Of a stretch of 64,000 bases of DNA, positions 60,230 through 64,000 are shown piece by piece. The position numbers were made by a program, and so were the translations under genes. This stretch comes from Clostridiales bacterium (GTDB taxonomy: Bacteria > Bacillota > Clostridia > Oscillospirales > Butyricicoccaceae): the NCBI GenBank assembly GCA_004555915.1, contig SFJM01000005.1, forward strand, positions 29,073 through 93,072, read 5' to 3'. Position 1 is the first letter of the stretch. Each line of letters begins with the position of its first letter. The notes beneath the pieces are model-generated. The model did no database searches. It had not been told where the DNA came from and was given only the letters and a program-made list of their open reading frames with translations.

Positions 60230-60270
60230 CAGGACCTGACTCCTGTACGTGACAGAAATCAGGTCCATAC
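60230..60270 (-). terminator. Hairpin after pheT, possible terminator
   Basis: GGACCTGA and TCAGGTCC, eight perfect pairs, lie about 35 bases past the pheT stop. The following minus-strand TGTTTGC is weak, so termination may be partial. Confidence 0.5.
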
Positions 60271-60304
60271 AAATTCAATTGCGTGCCCGAAGCAGGACAG
60301 CGAA

Positions 60305-62725
60305 TCAGGAACGCAGCTCCACGTTCAGCTTCTTGCTCAGGGTCTTGAGAATCTTCTTGACGAACTTGTCAACGGTGTTCGCGCCAAACTCCTCCTCCTT
60401 CGGAGTGAACAGGACAGAGAACGCCATGCTCTTCTTGTCATCTGCAATCTGCTTGCCTTCATAGACGTCGAACAGCTCTACATTCTTGACATATGCGCAG
60501 GCGGACTTGATGCATTCCTCTACCTCGCCACAGGTCAGGGACTTATCCATAACCAGTGCCAGGTCACGCTTTTCTTCTGCGAACTTCGGCAGCGGCTCAA
60601 ATACCGGTGCCTTGCCATACCACTGGGATACGGTTTCCAGATCCATTTCCAGAACATAGGCAGAATAACGCATGCTCTCTGCATCCTGAATCTCATAATT
60701 GACCTTGCCAAGGTAACCGATTTCAACACCCTCACAGCTGATGGATGCAGCCTGGTATGCATGCAGGAACGGCTTCTGTGCCGGAGCATAGGCGAACTCC
60801 AGGTTGAGTACATCTGCTACGGTTTCCGCCATGCCCTTCAGGGTAAAGAAGGATTCCTTTTCGCCCCAAATGCCAATGCACAGGGTATCCCGCTCCTCCG
60901 GGTATTCGGTCAGCGGCAGGTCCTTCGCAATGAATTTCTTGCCGATTTCAAACAGCCTGCCCTCCAGATTGCCGCGCTTCTGGTTTCTGCCCATGGCATG
61001 AATCATCTGCGGTGCCAGCGTGGTGCGCATCAGGGACAGGTCCTCATTGATCGGGTTCATCAGACGGATGGCATGGCGTTCCGGCGCATCCTCTGCATAA
61101 CCCATCTCATCCAGATCTGCCGGAGAGAAGAAGGAATAATGAATGCCTTCATATGCGCCTACACTGCACAGGCTCTTCTTGATCTTCAGCAGCGTCTTCT
61201 GTCTGGTATTGATACCGCCGATGGTAACCTTTGCAGACGGCATAAAGGTCGGAATAATATGGTCATAGCCATACATACGGATAATTTCTTCCGAAACATC
61301 CGGATAATCCTCCATATCCTCACGATAAGCCGGAATATGGATGGTCAGCTTGTCACCGTCAATTTCCGGTGCAAAGTTCAGGCTCGTCAGAATGCGCTCA
61401 ATATCCGCATCCGGTACGGTGATACCCAGAACTGCATTGACCTTGGCAATGCTGGTTACCAGTTCTCTCGGCTCAACCGAGTTTCCGGTATTGACATCAC
61501 AATGGGTGGAGGAAACCTTGCCGCAATCCAGCTCTTCAATCAGATGCAGCACACGCTTCATTGCCATAACTGTAGAATATTCATCCACGCCCTTGGAGTA
61601 TCTCTGGCTTGCGTCCGAGGACTGACCCAGTGCACGGGAGCTCTTACGGATGTTGTCGCGGGCAAATTTTGCGGATTCAAACATAACCTCCGAGGTGGTG
61701 TCACGGATTTCCGAGTTCAGGCCACCCATGATACCAGCCAGTGCAACCGGCTTCACGCCATCACAGATCACCAGATTGTCGGTTGTCAGAGAGAATTCCT
61801 TCTCATCCAGCGTGGTGATGGTTTCACCCTGTGCCGCACGGCGGACGTGAATCGCATTGCCTTCCAGGAAATCACAGTCAAACGCATGCAGCGGCTGGCC
61901 CAGTTCCTTCATGATATAGTTGGTGACATCCACGATGTTGGAAATGGCATTGCAGCCAACCAGTGCCAGGCGACGGCGCATCCATGCCGGGGACGGCTTG
62001 ATCTTCACATCATACACATAATGTGCGCTGTAACGCGGGCAGAGATCAGGCGCATCTACGGTTACGGTAAAGCCTTCCTTTACCACATCGGTTGCAGTGA
62101 AATCGGTTGCCGGTTCCTTCACTTCCTTGCCCAGAACAGCAGCAACTTCTCTTGCAATGCCGAAAATGCTCTGGCAGTCCGGACGGTTTGCTGTGATGGC
62201 AACATCAAAAATCCAGTCATCCAGACCGGTAATCTGCTTGATATCCGCACCGATTTCCGCATCCTCCGGCAGCTCCAGCAGGCCGTTATAGCCTGCGCCC
62301 GGATACAGGTCCTCATTCAGCCCCAGCTCAACACCGGAGCACAGCATACCAAAGGATTCATAGCCGCGCAGCTTGCCCTTTTTAATGGTGGCAACGCCTT
62401 CAATGGTCACATGATCCTTGGCGGTTGCATAAACGGTTGCACCAACCATTGCCAGCGGATATTTGCCGCCAGCTTTGACATTGTCCGCACCACAGCAAAC
62501 CTGCAGCAGCTCGCCGGTACCGGCATTGACCTTGCACAGATGCAAATGGGTTTCCGGAATCGGCTCGCAGGTCTCCACGTAGCCGACAACAACCTTGCTG
62601 ATGTCACGGCCGACCTGATACTTCTCCTCCACCTCAAAGCCGCAGGAGAACAGCTTTTCCTCCAGCTCATCCGGTGTTACATCAATATCTACATATTCTT
62701 TTAACCAACTTAAAGGTACTAACAT
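60305..62725 (-). CDS. pheT: Phenylalanyl-tRNA synthetase beta subunit
   Basis: An 806-residue protein of full PheT length. An N-terminal tRNA-binding (EMAP) domain lies at about 40-150, then B1, B3/B4 editing (about 200-380), B5 (about 400-475), the catalytic-like core and a C-terminal FDX-ACB domain (about 710-803). With PheS it forms the alpha2-beta2 enzyme that charges tRNA-Phe; the beta subunit edits mischarged Tyr. It follows pheS by about 24 bases in the same operon under a T-box. Confidence 0.97.
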   Translation of the reverse strand: MLVPLSWLKEYVDIDVTPDELEEKLFSCGFEVEEKYQVGRDISKVVVGYVETCEPIPETHLHLCKVNAGTGELLQVCCGADNVKAGGKYPLAMVGATVYATAKDHVTIEGVATIKKGKLRGYESFGMLCSGVELGLNEDLYPGAGYNGLLELPEDAEIGADIKQITGLDDWIFDVAITANRPDCQSIFGIAREVAAVLGKEVKEPATDFTATDVVKEGFTVTVDAPDLCPRYSAHYVYDVKIKPSPAWMRRRLALVGCNAISNIVDVTNYIMKELGQPLHAFDCDFLEGNAIHVRRAAQGETITTLDEKEFSLTTDNLVICDGVKPVALAGIMGGLNSEIRDTTSEVMFESAKFARDNIRKSSRALGQSSDASQRYSKGVDEYSTVMAMKRVLHLIEELDCGKVSSTHCDVNTGNSVEPRELVTSIAKVNAVLGITVPDADIERILTSLNFAPEIDGDKLTIHIPAYREDMEDYPDVSEEIIRMYGYDHIIPTFMPSAKVTIGGINTRQKTLLKIKKSLCSVGAYEGIHYSFFSPADLDEMGYAEDAPERHAIRLMNPINEDLSLMRTTLAPQMIHAMGRNQKRGNLEGRLFEIGKKFIAKDLPLTEYPEERDTLCIGIWGEKESFFTLKGMAETVADVLNLEFAYAPAQKPFLHAYQAASISCEGVEIGYLGKVNYEIQDAESMRYSAYVLEMDLETVSQWYGKAPVFEPLPKFAEEKRDLALVMDKSLTCGEVEECIKSACAYVKNVELFDVYEGKQIADDKKSMAFSVLFTPKEEEFGANTVDKFVKKILKTLSKKLNVELRS

Positions 62726-62749
62726 ATTTTAATCTCCTTACGCTTCTGA

Positions 62750-63793
62750 TCAGTCATCAATCTGATCCAGCACACGCAGATCGGATTCAAACAACATTTT
62801 AATATTATTGATGCCATACTTCAGCATAGCGATACGCTCCAGACCGATACCAAAGGCAAAGCCTCTGTACTTTTCGGAATCAATGCCGCAGTTTTCCAGC
62901 ACGCGCTTGTTGACAACACCTGCACCCAGCACTTCAATCCAGCCGGTGCCCTTGCACAGCTTGCAGCCCTTGCCGCCGCACTGGAAGCAGCTGACATCCA
63001 CTTCTACCGACGGTTCGGTGAACGGGAAATAGGACGGACGCAGACGGGTGGTGGTATTTTCACCAAAAATACGCTGTACAAACATATCCAGCATGCCCTT
63101 CAGGTCACACAGCGTGATGCCTTCGTCCACAACCAGACCTTCCATCTGGGTGAACATCGGGGAATGGGTTGCGTCATCATCCGAACGGAATACCTTACCC
63201 GGAGAGATAATCTTGATCGGCGGCTTTTTCTTTTCCATGACATGGATCTGGCCTGCAGAGGTCTGGGTTCTCAGCAGGAATTCCGGGCTGAGATAGAAGG
63301 TATCCTGCATGTCACGTGCCGGATGATCCTGCGGGGTATTCAGCGCCGTAAAGTTATAGTAATCAGTCTCGATTTCCGAGCCTTCGTACACCTCAAAGCC
63401 CATGGATGCAAAGATATCGGTCAGCTGGTTTGCCACCGTGGTAACCGGATGCAGGTTGCCATAGGTGGTTCTGACAGCCGGCATAGAGATATCAATTTTT
63501 TCATTTTCGTATCTGTGCTTGCGTTCCTCCGCCTTCAGCTTCTGATCCAGTTCTTCAAAGAAATCCAGCGCCCAGTTTTTCGCCGCATTGACGGTCTTAC
63601 CGAATTCTGCCTTGTGCTCATTCGGAATGTTACGCATTTCCTTCATCAGCTGGCTGATTTTGCCCTTCTTGAAATCCAGAAAGTTCTTTTTGAACTCATA
63701 AACACCTCTGGAACTGGTCAGTGTTCCGGCACTGTCCAAAATTTCCTGCTTAATCGCAGAAATTGTTTCATTTAATTCCTTCAAATCCTGCAT
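62750..63793 (-). CDS. pheS: Phenylalanyl-tRNA synthetase alpha subunit
   Basis: A 347-residue class II synthetase subunit. The N-terminal coiled-coil (1-100), motif 2 (PGKVFRSDDDATHSPMFTQ), FTEPSVEVDVSC and motif 3 (GFAFGIGLERIAMLKYGI) are all present. It activates phenylalanine. The ATG at 63793 has AAGGAG upstream; the longer open frame reaches into the T-box terminator region and is unlikely. A CxxC...CxxC insert (CFQCGGKGCKLC) fits the bacterial form. It is co-transcribed with pheT. Confidence 0.97.
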   Translation of the reverse strand: MQDLKELNETISAIKQEILDSAGTLTSSRGVYEFKKNFLDFKKGKISQLMKEMRNIPNEHKAEFGKTVNAAKNWALDFFEELDQKLKAEERKHRYENEKIDISMPAVRTTYGNLHPVTTVANQLTDIFASMGFEVYEGSEIETDYYNFTALNTPQDHPARDMQDTFYLSPEFLLRTQTSAGQIHVMEKKKPPIKIISPGKVFRSDDDATHSPMFTQMEGLVVDEGITLCDLKGMLDMFVQRIFGENTTTRLRPSYFPFTEPSVEVDVSCFQCGGKGCKLCKGTGWIEVLGAGVVNKRVLENCGIDSEKYRGFAFGIGLERIAMLKYGINNIKMLFESDLRVLDQIDD

Positions 63794-63875
63794 GCTTATT
63801 CTCCTTATATAATAGTAACAATTCAGGTATGCAAGCATATCGTCATTGCATGGATGCCTGTACTGCAATTAGCAG

Positions 63876-64000
63876 CAAAAAGAAAAGCCCATACAAATCA
63901 GCATGTTTTGCCAATTTATATGGGACGAGTTCACCCGCGGTACCACCCACGTTCGGATTTTTTTGCCAAAATCCGCGCTTTGTTTGCTTTGATGCAGCAA
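63876..64000 (-). promoter_or_regulatory. T-box riboswitch of pheST, 5' part outside the window
   Basis: On the minus strand the T-box sequence GGTGGTACCGCGGGTGA (63931-63947) is followed by the intrinsic terminator: CCCATATAAAT pairs with ATTTGTATGGG (63888-63924), then CTTTTCTTTTT. Upstream bases at 63950-63990 include a conserved-looking stem. The specifier loop, expected to read Phe (UUC/UUU), lies beyond 64000. Uncharged tRNA-Phe should stabilise the antiterminator and switch pheST on. Confidence 0.93.

Noticed and set aside
60218..62704. 828-codon open frame on the plus strand opposite pheT
   Set aside because: It is exactly antisense to a clear pheT, has no ribosome site and translates to His/Cys/Arg-rich low-complexity sequence. 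It is an effect of codon bias.
1..64000. Mobile elements, prophage genes, CRISPR arrays, tRNA or rRNA genes
   Set aside because: No transposase or integrase domains, no spaced direct repeats and no tRNA-like cloverleaf or rRNA segments were recognised on either strand.

Overview
This window looks like a chromosomal segment of a spore-forming, low-to-mid GC Firmicute of class Clostridia. The family is an inference; it is probably an Oscillospiraceae/Butyricicoccaceae-like gut anaerobe. The evidence is the spore genes yabP, yabQ and a spoVB-like flippase in the Bacillus/Clostridium divIC neighbourhood, the radical-SAM HemZ, rqcP, a T-box riboswitch, a CIRCE element, a LexA box, SLH-domain surface proteins and Gram-positive ribosome binding sites. 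Almost every gene lies on the minus strand. Exceptions are purC, a cytidylate-kinase-like gene, a small HMA-like gene and one candidate small RNA. I see no tRNA, rRNA, CRISPR array, prophage or insertion sequence.

Layout. 1-10 kb: a truncated amidohydrolase, a candidate small RNA, the rqcP-yabP-yabQ-divIC-S1 cell-division/sporulation cluster, a tRNA-modification operon (tcdA, cysteine desulfurase, ttcA), and spoVB-like/mazG/hup. 10-25.7 kb: genome maintenance and stress (a uridine-kinase-like gene, hemZ, an MBL hydrolase, dtd, rel, recJ, uvrA, SOS-controlled uvrB, radC), a MocR regulator and a GNAT. 25.8-39 kb: a cytidylate-kinase-like gene, YgjP-like peptidase, a YibE/F pair, mnmA, nadA, rsmH, a MATE transporter, purC, a phosphatase, and lon under CIRCE control. 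39.4-45 kb: a mannitol operon (mtlR-mtlA-mtlD-ptsH). 45-52.5 kb: a surface operon (FN3 carboxypeptidase, lipoprotein, SLH protein), degV, an MFS transporter and a phospholipase C-like gene. 52.7-60.2 kb: a flavin-based electron-transfer locus. 60.3-64 kb: pheT and pheS behind a T-box that runs off the end.

The most interesting system is the 52.7-60.2 kb locus. A six-gene operon encodes a NusG-II protein (EetA-like), a Gx transporter (EetB-like), the flavin transferase ApbE, a membrane-anchored protein with four FMN-binding domains, a small FMN-binding protein and a polyferredoxin-like 4Fe-4S membrane protein. Beside it is an SLH protein ending in another FMN-binding domain. Together these carry six predicted covalent flavinylation motifs, suggesting an electron route from membrane Fe-S clusters through extracytoplasmic flavins to the S-layer. 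The S-layer gene has a strong promoter and two TTAG-N6-CTAA palindromes, which suggest (unproven) DtxR/IdeR-type metal control.

Other notable signals: lon has both a CIRCE operator and a separate 19-bp AT palindrome; rsmH, and perhaps tcdA, lack a normal start codon where family members begin; the HPr in the mannitol operon keeps His15 but has Lys at the Ser46 position; and a promoter-terminator unit at about 1.0 kb fits an unannotated small RNA.
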